Part shown: positions 21,021-31,559 of the stretch, piece by piece
Layout of the letters: each line of letters begins with the position of its first letter
Numbering within the stretch: the first letter of the stretch is position 1
Assembly (NCBI RefSeq): GCF_043290135.1
Contig: NC_134705.1
Coordinates: forward strand, 41,498,271 to 41,562,270
From: Rhipicephalus microplus
Lineage: Eukaryota; Arthropoda; Arachnida; Ixodida; Ixodidae
Direction of reading: 5' to 3'
Length of the DNA: 64,000 bases
The notes under the pieces: generated by a model
Seen by the model: only the letters and a program-made list of their open reading frames with translations
What the model was told of the DNA's origin: nothing
The model's database searches: none
Position numbers and translations under genes: made by a program

Positions 21021-21849
21021 ATTTGTTGGCGATCGCGGGTGTAGTTTTTTTTTTGTGTGTGTGTTCACACCTACAACACCAGTGACACTTGTGAGGCAAT
21101 GCAAGCCCTGCTTGAGCGTTTAACTGGCCGAGGTGAGTGGAGCAAGCACACAGCTGATAGTGGGTATGCAACAATGTAGCCCCCCTCCTTTTGTGAGGAG
21201 AGAAGAGTGCGTAAAGATCCTCGTTTCCTCATGCTTCAACCACAGCCTGATGTTAAGAGTAGCATGAGGCTCAGACTGTTTTACTAAAAATGGCTTTATC
21301 GGGTTGGGGCAGTGTGCGGGGAGGCTGAATAAAGCTCTGCGTGCAAACAAGTCTGAGTGAAATGTATTTATGAATGAAATGCAGACTGCCATGTGTTGCT
21401 AGCATATTTAGGTTAAAAAAATGCCATGTTTAAAAAAACTCGATGAAGTACCAATTTGTCTCATGAAGGAAAAAAAGTGTACAGTAAAGGCCCCGTTTTT
21501 TGTTGTTAGACTCAATATTAATCAGATCTAAAATAAAATCATGCCAAGAAAAGCATAGGGGACATTTATAGTAGGAACTTGTTATGTAAATGAGAAAAAA
21601 TACAAAAAAACGACGAAAGAATCACTTGCTGCGGCCGGGGACCAAACCTGACAGGGGCAGGTGTTACTCTTGCCGTAATGGCTACTGGCAGTTCTGATTG
21701 ACGCTCCTATGTTTAAATACACATAATGTACCCCATAAAGTGGGCTGGAGGATAGCTGCCGTCGTAGCTTAGTTGGTAATATAGACAAAAAAAAAGCTTG
21801 GATAAAGCCCATATGTTGAAGTGCGAAAATTCTACGGCATGTCTGACGT
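21021..21849. other. Non-coding, probable SINE relic at 21590-21790
   Basis: Mostly featureless AT-rich DNA. Around 21590-21690 the minus strand shows a B-box-like AGGTTTGGTCCCC and a following GCAAGTGATTCTTTCGTC, and the plus strand at 21763-21785 shows an A-box-like GTCGTAGCTTAGTTGGTA. They look like ends of tRNA-derived SINE relics. Neither folds into a full tRNA. Confidence 0.35.
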
Positions 21850-22330
21850 GAACAGAGTAAACAATGGAAGATGTGATGTTAAGCACAGACGTGCCTATGT
21901 ACCCTGTATGACGGGAGTGGTATACGAGTTTCCCTTGACCTTGTGAATGGTTTGTGTAGGGCAGACTGAAAGGTGTATTAATGTGGGTTTGATGGAGCAT
22001 GCTAATTTTATAGGAGACGGGAGTGGGAGGCACCTACCAGTTCATTGTGGCGCATGTTTGCAGGGATGTAAGCCCATCTTCAGCAGTACCTAGGTGTTAG
22101 GCCGAGCCAAGAGCCAAAGAGCAAGAGAGATCTTGGAGGCATCTTGGATAGTTAGACACGGGCCTGATAAGTGCGTTAGCGACTCATCTGTGTGTATTTC
22201 CAGCAAGGAGCGTGATTTCATTTTTAGTTTATAGAAGTCTTGCACCTTGTACCGTGGTCCTGTTTGTCTTTGCTCATGCGTTTAGTTTGTTTAAAAAAAA
22301 GGGTGGTGTAATTTTTCAATAAATCATTTG
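21850..22330 (+). pseudogene. Old Penelope GIY-YIG endonuclease relic
   Basis: In broken plus-strand frames one can read CVGQTERCINVGLMEHANF, HLPVHCGACLQGCKPIFSST and VSDSSVCISSKERDF. They match, block for block, the GIY-YIG segments of PLE1 and PLE2 (CYIGQTGRCLNDRLREH and so on). Stops and frameshifts show age. The RT is missing. Confidence 0.7.
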
Positions 22331-22614
22331 TTAGTCTGCAATCGTCCTGTCTACTCTGTTCTCGTGTCTCGTTTTTTTTGCACGGTTATAATTTTGCTAA
22401 ATAAGCAATTTTATGTCATACAGGATAGAGTTCATCTTTTTTCATCTTTCACGGTAAAGAAGTGTACAACCAGAACATGTCCTACTTCCTGATTACAAAT
22501 AAGCAGCGCACGACGTTTTACACAAAGAGAGACGATAGGGACACCGCTGCACTCTCAACTAGTTTATTTCGTAAACGACCTTGGTTATTATACAACAAGA
22601 CGGTGTACCACGTG

Positions 22615-23661
22615 CTACAATGACAACGTATTTTCTAAAAAGCCAACTTCGCAATCGCTCAAAATAATCGATGCTTGGCTTATACAGTAATCTTTTCTTT
22701 TTGCGATGTGGAAGGCCTCGATCACTTCCCTTGTCATCTTATCTCTGTGGCTGGAAAGAATTTTAGTCTCAGAGAACAGCGGGGAACAGCCACATTCTAA
22801 GCAATGCCGTCTTAAGTGCGAGTAAGCATTATTAGCTAATGCTCTCTTGTGCTCCGTTAACCTTGTATTTATGCACCGGCCTGTTTGACCGATGTACATT
22901 TTCCCACACGACATGAGCAAACAGTAAACCACCGCGGTTCTGCACTCCACAAACAAAACACTGTGCTTAACAGAGCACCGACACCTATCCTTTTTTGTCA
23001 ATCGCTTCCTATCTAGCCTAGCGCATATCTTTCCTAGTTTGTTAGGTGCAGAAAAAACAACTTGTAAGCCATACCGGCTGCCTACATTCTTTAGATTATG
23101 TGATATACTGTGCGCATAGGGTATGGAGACACATTTCTTTTTCCTTTCTTCATAATTCCTCTCAATTTGAGGCTGCTCCGAAGATATATTCTTGCGCACA
23201 AGATGAACCAACTTCTGTGCGGTCCTGCGCAGAACATGCTCTTCGTAACCCGCACTAGCCAATCTATCTACTTGTCTGACGAAGCTATCATTAACTTTGT
23301 GGGGACAAGATTTGGCCAAGGCAGCGCGGAGACAAGAGAATGCTATGCCATTCTTAACTGTCTTTGAATGCCCGGAAGAATAGCTAAGCAAGGGCTTCTC
23401 AGATCGTGGGCTATATAACCAGCAAACATGGTCTGGCTTACGTGATAACAACAAGTCCAAAAACTGAAGCTGACTTTCCCGTGGCACTTCCCACGTAAAC
23501 TCGAGGCCCTCGCTGCAGTCCCTGAAAACATTTAAGATATCTACTATAGCCCTGTCAAGTACAGTGTGTTCTACAAAAATTAGGTAATCGTCAACATATC
23601 TAAATATGGTCTTTGCAAGGCCCTTTATGTTGGCTTCAATTTTTTTGTTCACGTAACCCAA
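22615..23661 (-). CDS. Penelope RT C-terminal part plus GIY-YIG endonuclease (PLE2)
   Basis: A 348-residue open frame. It begins within the RT palm: FRYVDDYLIFVEH has the catalytic YVDD. It continues with QLQFLDLLLSRK, a basic linker (ERNYEERKKKCVSIPYAHSI) and a GIY-YIG nuclease (VVYCLLMSCGKMYIGQTGRC, then TRLTEHKRAL). Upstream RT fingers and palm motifs are absent through 5' truncation. No stops. It is clearly a different Penelope family from PLE1, though of similar layout. Such proteins reverse transcribe and integrate element RNA. Confidence 0.88.
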   Translation of the reverse strand: MGYVNKKIEANIKGLAKTIFRYVDDYLIFVEHTVLDRAIVDILNVFRDCSEGLEFTWEVPRESQLQFLDLLLSRKPDHVCWLYSPRSEKPLLSYSSGHSKTVKNGIAFSCLRAALAKSCPHKVNDSFVRQVDRLASAGYEEHVLRRTAQKLVHLVRKNISSEQPQIERNYEERKKKCVSIPYAHSISHNLKNVGSRYGLQVVFSAPNKLGKICARLDRKRLTKKDRCRCSVKHSVLFVECRTAVVYCLLMSCGKMYIGQTGRCINTRLTEHKRALANNAYSHLRRHCLECGCSPLFSETKILSSHRDKMTREVIEAFHIAKRKDYCISQASIILSDCEVGFLENTLSL

Positions 23662-23687
23662 GAAAATGTTGCTAATGTTGCGCCGCG

Positions 23688-24005
23688 GTGGTTTACTGTT
23701 TGCTCATGTCGTGTGGGAAAATGTACATCGGTCAAACAGGCCGGTGCATAAATACAAGGTTAACGGAGCACAAGAGAGCATTAGCTAATAATGCTTACTC
23801 GCACTTAAGACGGCATTGCTTAGAATGTGGCTGTTCCCCGCTGTTCTCTGAGACTAAAATTCTTTCCAGCCACAGAGATAAGATGACAAGGGAAGTGATC
23901 GAGGCCTTCCACATCGCAAAAAGAAAAGATTACTGTATAAGCCAAGCATCGATTATTTTGAGCGATTGCGAAGTTGGCTTTTTAGAAAATACGTTGTCAT
24001 TGTAG
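23688..24005 (+). CDS. Inverted duplicate of PLE2 GIY-YIG endonuclease
   Basis: A 105-residue frame identical to the C-terminal end of the minus-strand PLE2 protein, from VYCLLMSCGKMYIGQTGRC to the stop. It begins at the inversion junction (23683), so it has no RT part and no genuine start of its own. Confidence 0.88.
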   Translation: MVYCLLMSCGKMYIGQTGRCINTRLTEHKRALANNAYSHLRRHCLECGCSPLFSETKILSSHRDKMTREVIEAFHIAKRKDYCISQASIILSDCEVGFLENTLSL

Positions 24006-24178
24006 CACGTGGTACACCGTCTTGTTGTATAATAACCAAGGTCGTTTACGAAATAAACTAGTTGAGAGTGCAGCGGTGTCCCTATCGTCTCTCTTTGTGT
24101 AAAACGTCGTGCGCTGCTTATTTGTAATCATGAACAATCACCAACTCGCCCAACTTTCGGTGTTAATGTCCTACTTCC

Positions 24179-24276
24179 AGTTAGAACAAAACTGTGACCA
24201 GCAGCAGCTTTCAGTTCAACTGGGGAAGGTCCCCGTTGGCAGCCAGTTGAGCTGTAACTGGGACCAGCTACTAACT
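24179..24276. repeat. Minisatellite of AACTGGGACCA type, left part
   Basis: CAGTTGAGCTGTAACTGGGACCAGCT-like units. The same repeat resumes at 26586 beyond the LTR element, so the array was split by it. PLE2 inserted at its left edge. Confidence 0.7.
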
Positions 24277-24852
24277 TGTGGGGGTGGTAACACGCCCTGT
24301 AAAGTTTTTGCGCCGCATGGCGCACATGTCTCGCCCATAGGCCACATTTAGGGGGTCACAACTATTGAGAGGTAGGTGGTGTTGTGCTCGCGAGCATTTA
24401 TTGCCACCATCATCATCATGGTTAAAGCAGTAGCGCCGGCCATGACGTCTGGCGGCAAGCCTGGGTGGCGGCACGGAAGAGATGAGCGGGTCGCTTTGGC
24501 TGCTGGCTGTTGGTGTGAACGGTTGTCTCTCGCAGTGGGACCCCGGTGCACAGCACCGCGGGCTGTCTGCCGGAAGCCCTTGTTGTGAATGAGGCGTTAG
24601 TGACATCGCCTTGTTTGTCATGTCGTTGAGAGTTGTGTAATATTCTGTAAGGTTGTCATGTCGTTGAGAGTTGTGTAATATTCTGTAAGCTTATTTAGCC
24701 TGTTGATCACAAATTAATGTTATAATAATTTGGCTGGTGATATCGTCACTCTAAAATTAGTTAAATAAATGTGTGTTGTTCGATTGGTCCGACCGTGTAA
24801 ACTGTGTCTGTTTACTCCAAGAGCGTGGTGCTCTCCGTTTCGAGACCCCACA
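24277..24852 (+). repeat. 5' LTR of the 2.3-kb element
   Basis: Begins TGTGGGGG and ends ACCCCACA, giving TGTGG...CCACA inverted termini. It contains a 38-bp tandem duplication (24617-24654 and 24655-24692, core GTCATGTCGTTGAGAGTTGT) that the 3' LTR lacks, which explains most of the length difference. A TAAATAAATG stretch near 24762 could include the polyadenylation signal. Confidence 0.75.
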
Positions 24853-24853
24853 C

Positions 24854-24871
24854 TGGCTGCCCAATGTGGAA
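24854..24871 (+). promoter_or_regulatory. Candidate tRNA primer-binding site
   Basis: TGGCTGCCCAATGTGGAA starts 2 bp after the LTR. It resembles the lysine-tRNA type site TGGCGCCCAACGTGG, with differences. Position and TGG start are right; the tRNA identity is inference. Confidence 0.45.
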
Positions 24872-26043
24872 ACTCTTACGATGCTCTTGGAGTATCGGAA
24901 GTCGGTTTTCGTGGTTCAGAACAGCCATTTTTGAACTGGGGAAGAGTAGACGTAGGATGCCTAGAAGGACTTCTATGGCTAGCGTCATTGGTGTGTTTTG
25001 TTGAGAACGAGGAGATCAGTTCTTGTAGAGTGTCCGAACTTTTTGGCACGTTGAGTTTTTTTTTTCCGTCTCGTTAGCATTTTTTTTTGTTCTTCTCATT
25101 GCTTTTCAAGAGCGTTGTTGAGTTGGTACGAGAGCCATCTGGTCTGCATCCTGGGGTGAGCAAAGCTTAGAGCATGTGGATTGTAGGCCAAGCCCAAAGC
25201 GAGTGAGTACGAAAGCCTTATGGATGGTCCGATTTTCTGTACATAGCTCCTTCTATCTCATTGGGCTCAGGGAGTCGGGTGTCGTTGCTGACATGTATTG
25301 TGGCGCGACGCCGGGCGTCGTGACACCATCTAGGACAATGGACGCCGATCGCTCGGTAAGCTGCTGTGTGCGGCGAGCGAGTAGGGCTACCTTACGAAGT
25401 GGGTGTCTCCTTGCGGCTGCCTCTTCTGCACCTAGGCTGGGTGCTTAGTGGATGTCAATTGTTCTGCACCTAGGCTGGGTGCTTAGTGGATGCCACCTGT
25501 CGCACGTGCCACAACTAGGTGGATCGTTGCGTAGAGGTGTTTTATTTTGCAATTCACGAGTTAGGAAAAGTGGTCTTTGTTTTATTTTAGCTGGAAATCT
25601 TGGCCGCTGCCGATGTATTTACTAGCAGTACTGACCATCGTACCACGTGGGCGAGGAGTCCGAAGCTCTCTTCCCTTTGCCCTACTGCATTGTTCTGTCG
25701 AGTGTTTGGAATGTGAGCATCGAGAATTATGTATCCCGTGGCTGGCTGTCTTCTGGACATCGTCTTCGCCATTGGCCAGGAATGCGGTCTTGAGATCGGG
25801 CGATGGACATGCCTGGAACCTGCGCAACTGTTTGCAGTCCGGCGCCCTCATGAGTGCTGGTCGCAACCAGAAAACGTGTCTAGAAGTCGTCGAGCTGGAC
25901 AGTGAAGCTTTGTCGACCGGCGGCGGTGCCGTGGTGCACAGACATTATTTAGGGGCTTGTGTTGTCATTTTTTGTTAGAGCTTGTGTAGCCGAGCTCTTT
26001 CACATTTTTTGGGGATGTGGTTTGAAATAAGGTAACAAAGATC

Positions 26044-26585
26044 TGTGGGTGCTGACACCCCCTGTAAAGTTATTTGCGCCGCAAGGCGCACGTGTCTTGC
26101 CCATAGACCGCATTTAGGGGTTCACAGCTATTGAGAGATAGGTGGCATTGTGCTCGCGAGCGTTTATCACCACCATCATCATCTTGGTTAAAACGGTAGT
26201 GCCGGGGATGACGTCTGGCGGCAAGCCTGGGTGGCGGCACGGGAGAGATGAGCGGGTCGCTTTGGCTGGTGGCGGTTGGCGCGAACAGTTGTCTCTCGCA
26301 GTGGGACCCCGGTGCATGGCACCGCGGACCGTGTGCCGGGGGCCCTTGTTGTGAATCAGGCGTTAGCGACACCACCTTGTTTGTCATGTTGTTGAGAGTT
26401 GTGTAATATTGTGTAAGGTTGTTTTGCCTGTTGATCACAAATGAATGTTATAATATTATAATTCGGCTGATAATATCGTTGTTGTAAACTTAGTTAAATA
26501 AATGTGTTGTTTTGGTTCATTCCGACTGCGTCTGCTGTGTCTGTTCACTCCAACAGCCTGGCTTTCGTCATTGAGAGACCCCACA
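26044..26585 (+). repeat. 3' LTR of the 2.3-kb element
   Basis: Starts TGTGGGTGCTGACACC and ends GAGACCCCACA. It aligns along its whole length with 24277-24852 apart from the 38-bp duplication. Preceded by a weak purine stretch rather than a good polypurine tract. Confidence 0.75.
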
Positions 26586-26780
26586 AACTGGAACCTGTTT
26601 CAATTGGGACCAACTGTTCTAGTTTATTCCCAGCTGAAACCAGTTGAGGTTTAACTGGGACCAGAACCACTTGCAACTGGGACCAACTGTACCAGTTGAT
26701 TCCCAGCTTCAACCAGTTGGCCTGCAACTGGGACCGGTTGATGCCAGTTAATGCCAGTTGAAACCATTTGAATTCTCAGT
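26586..26780. repeat. Minisatellite of AACTGGGACCA type, right part
   Basis: Units of roughly 50 bp made of AACTGGGACCAACTGT, (C)CAGTTGATTCCCAGCT and CAACCAGTTG blocks, with one shortened unit. Each unit contains CCAGTTG/CAACTGG inverted halves, so single strands could form nested hairpins. Confidence 0.7.
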
Positions 26781-29700
26781 TACACATTTTCACAAGGGAA
26801 AGCATTGGATGCGTTATTCGAAGGTCACAGATTCGGTCCCTGCCCATGGCAAGTTATCTTTTAGTCCACTTTTCTTTCTTCACATTTACATTACAATTAC
26901 TTCTAGTAGCATTCTATAAACTTTTCTTGTCATGATTGTCTGTTAGCTCACATTATTATTTAATGTATCTGATATAAGATCGCGAGCATATTCCTTGGTG
27001 TGTGGGAAATATTTGAGTGTTATTCAGTTTTATTGAAATTGGTGTAACACTCTGCTTGTGCCAATCCAAGTTTCATAGAAAACGTTGGCATCAAAAAGAC
27101 ATATTCTATAATCAGTCTCTGACAGCTACCTTTGCTTGCAGAATGGGTTTCAGAACAGGGGAAGCCGAGGGCATGCACTGTGAGGAATTTCGGGGTGTGA
27201 GAAAATTCGATGGCATATGGTGGCATCAGATGGGGTGAGGCACGGTGAATGGGATATCCCAGGAGCATTTTTCCCCTGGCAATGCATATAATTATAGGCA
27301 ATGATGAATAATAATGAGAACCATTGATTAAAATTCAACTCGTGTGATACACGTAGAGGAGTTTGGGGGGGAAATATGACAAAGATAATGTTGATTTTTA
27401 TCAAGAACCATTCACTTAAGGTTTTGAAACTGCAAGGAAAAAGAAAGTGCCCTTGAGAATGGGTTTTGTAAAAGAATATTAACACTGAAAAATTAAAACA
27501 GGATATTTAGCCTTTTTATGCTTTGTTCTGATCAACATTTGATTTTGTTCAAGCGGTGCACACTTACGTGACTGGTATAACAGAGATTTGCTTCTTGCGC
27601 ACTGTAAATTCTATGCATTCACCTTTTCCTTGAACTATGAAGCTCCCTTCTACAGCCCTACCATTGATGCTCATGATCACTTTTATCCGCGGAAGAAAAG
27701 AAGTGTGAATTTAAGGGCTCATTGTCTTTCTAGACAAGTATTAATTAGAACTAATTAATAATATTAGTTGTCATAATAGTTTATACACTGAGTGTTTCAC
27801 ATCTTAGGTGCAAATTATTTCTAAATTATTGTGGAAAGATCGCACAAAGTTATGCAAAGCTCAAAATAGAGAAGCTAGCTGACCCTCACTTCGTTATGCT
27901 GGAGGTCAGAAATCGCTACTGTGGCAATGATTGGATCCAGCGTGTTTGGCTGAAGAAACAGCAGCCAAAAAATGGCAACAAGTGGGTTCAGAATATGTGC
28001 AAAGCTTGCCCCTCAGAATGTGTTTAAACCGCTGTGACCAAGCCATGGTGTAACAAACTCTGGCAGTTGCTAAGGCAATGGCTTGGTGGCAGCTGCTGCT
28101 TCACACAGTGGCAGTTGGGTTATCTTTAGCGCAGCTGCGGCAGCTGGGCTAAAGACAACACAGCTGCGGCAGCTATGACACAGCAGGGTTTTTTTTGTTA
28201 ATGGATGTCGTAGTGCCAGCTTTTCACTGTTAGAAAATTGTTTTACAAAATCAGGGCTTTGGGGCTGATTGGGACAGAGTTATACAATATTTACTAACTT
28301 TTCTTTCAAATAAGGCCTTATTGCCACAATTATGCAGGCTCAGGTTTTATTCAGAAAGGGAGTGAAAGTCTTTTGAAGTAGTAATTCTTTAGTTTTGAGG
28401 TCTAAAGCAGTCATACATCATGTGACACTCCAGTGTATTTAGTGCATGTAATTATGATAGATGATAGCAAGCTGGAACGCTCTGAAATGCTGTTGTTAAC
28501 GACATTTACTATGGCAAATAATGTAATAATTGAAATGTTTAGCCAGCACTTTGAATCAGTACATAAGGTCACAATTTGAACTCTTCATCTACTTGTGACC
28601 TCTCTGCTGACCACTGTGATCATGAATGTCATTTTTCATGGCAAGAACATGCCTGGTTTAACCAGGTTGTATTGAATGGATGGGTGCTGACTGGTAAAGG
28701 CAGCGAGAGACGCATTCAAGTTTCAAGCATGGAAAATGCAGGGGAATCTATGGTAACTGGGTAGGGCTCTGGCTTTAGCGTTAGCTCTCGCTGTTCGCAG
28801 TGCAAAACTGTGTGGCTCAGTGTTGACAGAAAGCTTAGCATTCTTTTGGAGCTCATAAAAATGAGCATCAGCACATACGCTAGATGGAAGTTATCGGAAA
28901 ATGCCGAAGCATAGGTTTTACAGGGGCCGCTAGAGTGGCATCTCATACGTACAATTGCATGCTCTCTGACCTTTGTAAAAACAATAACAAATAATTACTT
29001 AAAGGTTCTTCATTGGGGTCCTGTGCAGAACACAAATGCACTATAACTAGTTGTCTTTAAATGTGACTGTTAGCGGGTATAGTCTTCACTGTGTGTGCCC
29101 GTATTTTGTGTGATTGTTGATATATGTCATAGTAGGAAAAAAATCTGCTGTGCGCTGTTTTATGCTAACTGAGAGAAAATTGAGATCAGCTTAAATAAAA
29201 GCTTGAATTTCACTGTTGTTTGCGGGTACCTTATAATTCATAGATAAAAGTCTGTTTGCTATATTTCTCTCTCTTATGCATATTTGACCATAAAGTCATC
29301 AATCCTAACATTTTGCCATGAGGAGCTTCCATCCAGTTGAAAGAAAATCACTAGACTGAGAAGTTGGAGGAAACTCAAAAGAGACCCCGTATCTACGAAA
29401 CAGGGGATTAGGGAGATAAAATATTGTGATGAGGGTGGTTACTCTGCCATCATGAAAAGTGTGGAGATGGAGGGGGGGTATGTAGCTGAGCCCACTAATA
29501 TTTTTTGGTAGTTTGTGCTCAGGCTACAGCATTTTGGACATACTACCACCAACCTTTGTGGCTTACTAACTACAGTGCTGCACTGCTAAGCTTCAACATG
29601 CAGGTTTAATCTTCTATGGCAAAAAATGCAAATGATATGGGTGAAATGGGCTGACTATAAATCCTCAGGGGCGAAATGCAAAAACTGTTGTGGTCAAAGG

Positions 29701-29847
29701 TTGAGTGGCACGTTGAAGAAGCTGGCATCCTTGTGATGATAAGGATTACACCATTCTCTACTGTGTCACAACTCGTAATCGCGTAGAGGCATTGGCTTGT
29801 GAAACTGCAGAGTTCAATTAAACGAAGCCATTTGCTGCCTCCCCTAG
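26781..29847. other. Probable POLQ intron sequence, little recognised
   Basis: A tRNA-derived SINE fragment is likely at 26800-26900 (ATTCGAAGGTCACAGATTCG has a B-box-like core, followed by GCAAGTTATCTTTTAGTCCA). Around 28080-28185 CAGCTGCGGCAGCT is locally repeated. I looked for the preceding POLQ exon here and did not find it. The remainder is featureless AT-rich DNA. Confidence 0.4.
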
Positions 29848-30094
29848 GCATGGTGTGTGTGCTGTGCCAGCGGCTGGGCTGGCGTCACCTGCAACTGCTG
29901 GTGTCCGAGTTCCAGGCACGGCTGCACTTTGGCGTCCAGCCCGAGCTATGCCCGCTGCTGTCCCTGCCCAGCCTGGACGGCCCTCTGGCACGAGTGGTCT
30001 TTGATGCAGGCTTTCTCGATCCTGCGGCCCTTGCCCAGGTGGTGCCTGAGGAGCTTGACATTATCCTGCGTAACACAGGACCCTTCCAGGGAAG
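29848..30094 (+). CDS. POLQ: DNA polymerase theta exon (end of helicase-like region)
   Basis: An 82-codon exon bounded by a pyrimidine-rich acceptor (CTGCCTCCCCTAG) and a strong donor (AAGGTAAGT). The peptide MVCVLCQRLGWRHLQLLVSE, then FQARLHFGVQPELCPLLSLP, ARVVFDAGFLDPAALAQV and LDIILRNTGPF matches the last domain of the POLQ helicase-like half, where animal proteins read (from memory) FCxRLxW, FGIQRELCDLV, ARxLYxxGFHTVADLA and VPF. POLQ carries out microhomology-mediated end joining of DNA breaks in the nucleus. The exon starts with two bases completing a glycine codon and ends after two bases of an arginine codon. The preceding exons (ATPase motifs) are not in the window. Confidence 0.85.
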
Positions 30095-31559
30095 GTAAGT
30101 TGACTGCCAGGGTTGACTTGTGATCACACAGTTTTAGTAGTTGGGGGTATATTTCCTGCTTCTTTAGTGCTTGTAACTGCATCCTGGTCACTGCCAGCAT
30201 CCATGTCTTCAATGTAACCTCCCCTTCTAAGTTATTTGAGCAGTGTCAGTAAATCACTTCAGCACAATAAATACCCAGAAAATCTTCTCATACCTCGAGT
30301 TGAAAATGTGAAAAGCCACATGCAGGAAACACCATTTTGATGGAACAAGACCAGCTCACTCTTACATCATGCAACTTGCTGCCGTCTGTTTGTGCTTAGT
30401 TTAACAACATTACAAAGTTCAGAAACCTTCCTCAAATGCACTGGCGAAAAATACGAGAAGAGTACTTCAACGCCCATGACATCATGCTTGTGAACTGCTC
30501 TTCATTGCATTCTGGTGTGTCCTTGCTATTTGCGAATGCGACTCCTTGTTGCTAAGAAGCTGACTTTTCTGCAAATTTATTGCTTTTTAAGTGCCAAACT
30601 GCACCAGCAGCATGAAATGATTGTTTGTAACAAAATTTTGGACAGGAAATATGGAAAATTTACGATGAAAATTGAGCACACATTCTTCGATTGAATAGGA
30701 AGAAATGCATTAGACCTTCTCCTGCTGCACATAAAGAAACTGGAGGGCAGATAAGCCAAATTCAAACATAAATGCTGAATGAACAAAAGAACGACATATC
30801 TTTGATTGGCTATTCATACATGCACACAAATTAAAGATGGTGTAATGGAATTTCAATCATGAGGACCATACTAGGCAAATAATAGGGGATCTGCAAGGTG
30901 TCCCAGCTAATTCTAGCCAGAGTAAAAAAAATATGCTGACACATTCTATGATTACACAACCAATGCTTGTTGCTACTCTCTGGAGCAAGTCTCATTTTGT
31001 TTGTTTTGCTTTGCATGATTTTGCTTAGTTAAGGAAAATGAATTAACTAACTTCCGGGGCAAGAAAGTTGTGCAAAGAATTTCAGTTAGAGATTTGTGGA
31101 TATGTTTGCCAAGTGTCAGGTTAGACATTTCTTTAACTTTCTGTTTGTTAAATATTAATGAATGTAGCAATGGCGTAGTAGTTAGAGAATCCGCCTCGCA
31201 TGCAAGAGGTCCGTAGTTTGAACCCTGGTGCCGTGCAGTTCCTAACCGGATAAAAAAAAAATTCGCGTGGTGATGGAACTGCATTAAGAGGCCTGCGGTG
31301 CCGCCTCACCGGTGACCACCGCCAGTAACGCACTCTCTCACCACAGAAGGATTGGCCACCCTGGTGCAGTATTTGGCCACTGCCTCCAACGTGCATAAGT
31401 CAATTAACTCACGGCCCTCAGTTCTCAGCGGCTGCGAAGCAACTGATCACGGCGGCGGTCAGATCTGCAATGCAGCTGGGGGTGCTAAGAATCTCTGGAT
31501 CGGACAAGCCGCCATTGGAACCTGAACTTGGCAACGTTTAACGCTAGAAAATTATTTAG

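Larger units (their letters stand above)
22490..24165 (-). mobile_element. Penelope-like element PLE2, inverted-dimer insertion
   Basis: Same architecture as PLE1. A minus-strand copy (23682 to 22490, truncated 5') is joined to an inverted copy of its own 3' end (23683-24130). Arms 22490-22937 and 23683-24130 are mirror images of 448 bp, identical where I compared them. A 35-bp extension (24131-24165, containing ATCACCAACTCGCCCAA) is present on the right side only. The same motif ends the extension of PLE1. A 13-bp target duplication ATGTCCTACTTCC flanks it at 22477-22489 and 24166-24178. Confidence 0.88.
24277..26585 (+). mobile_element. Short non-autonomous LTR retrotransposon (2.3 kb)
   Basis: Two related LTRs (24277-24852 and 26044-26585) enclose about 1.19 kb without any gag or pol motif. 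AACT flanks both ends (24273-24276 and 26586-26589), a 4-bp target duplication. The internal region holds a tandem 38-bp duplication (25424-25461 / 25462-25499, core TTCTGCACCTAGGCTGGGTG) and one 133-codon frame (25577-25978) I cannot assign. Such elements need proteins from autonomous relatives. The LTRs differ by many substitutions, so the insertion is not young. Confidence 0.75.

Noticed and set aside
25577..25978. 133-codon frame inside the 2.3-kb LTR element
   Set aside because: No recognisable gag, pol or other domain; kept only as a note under the element.
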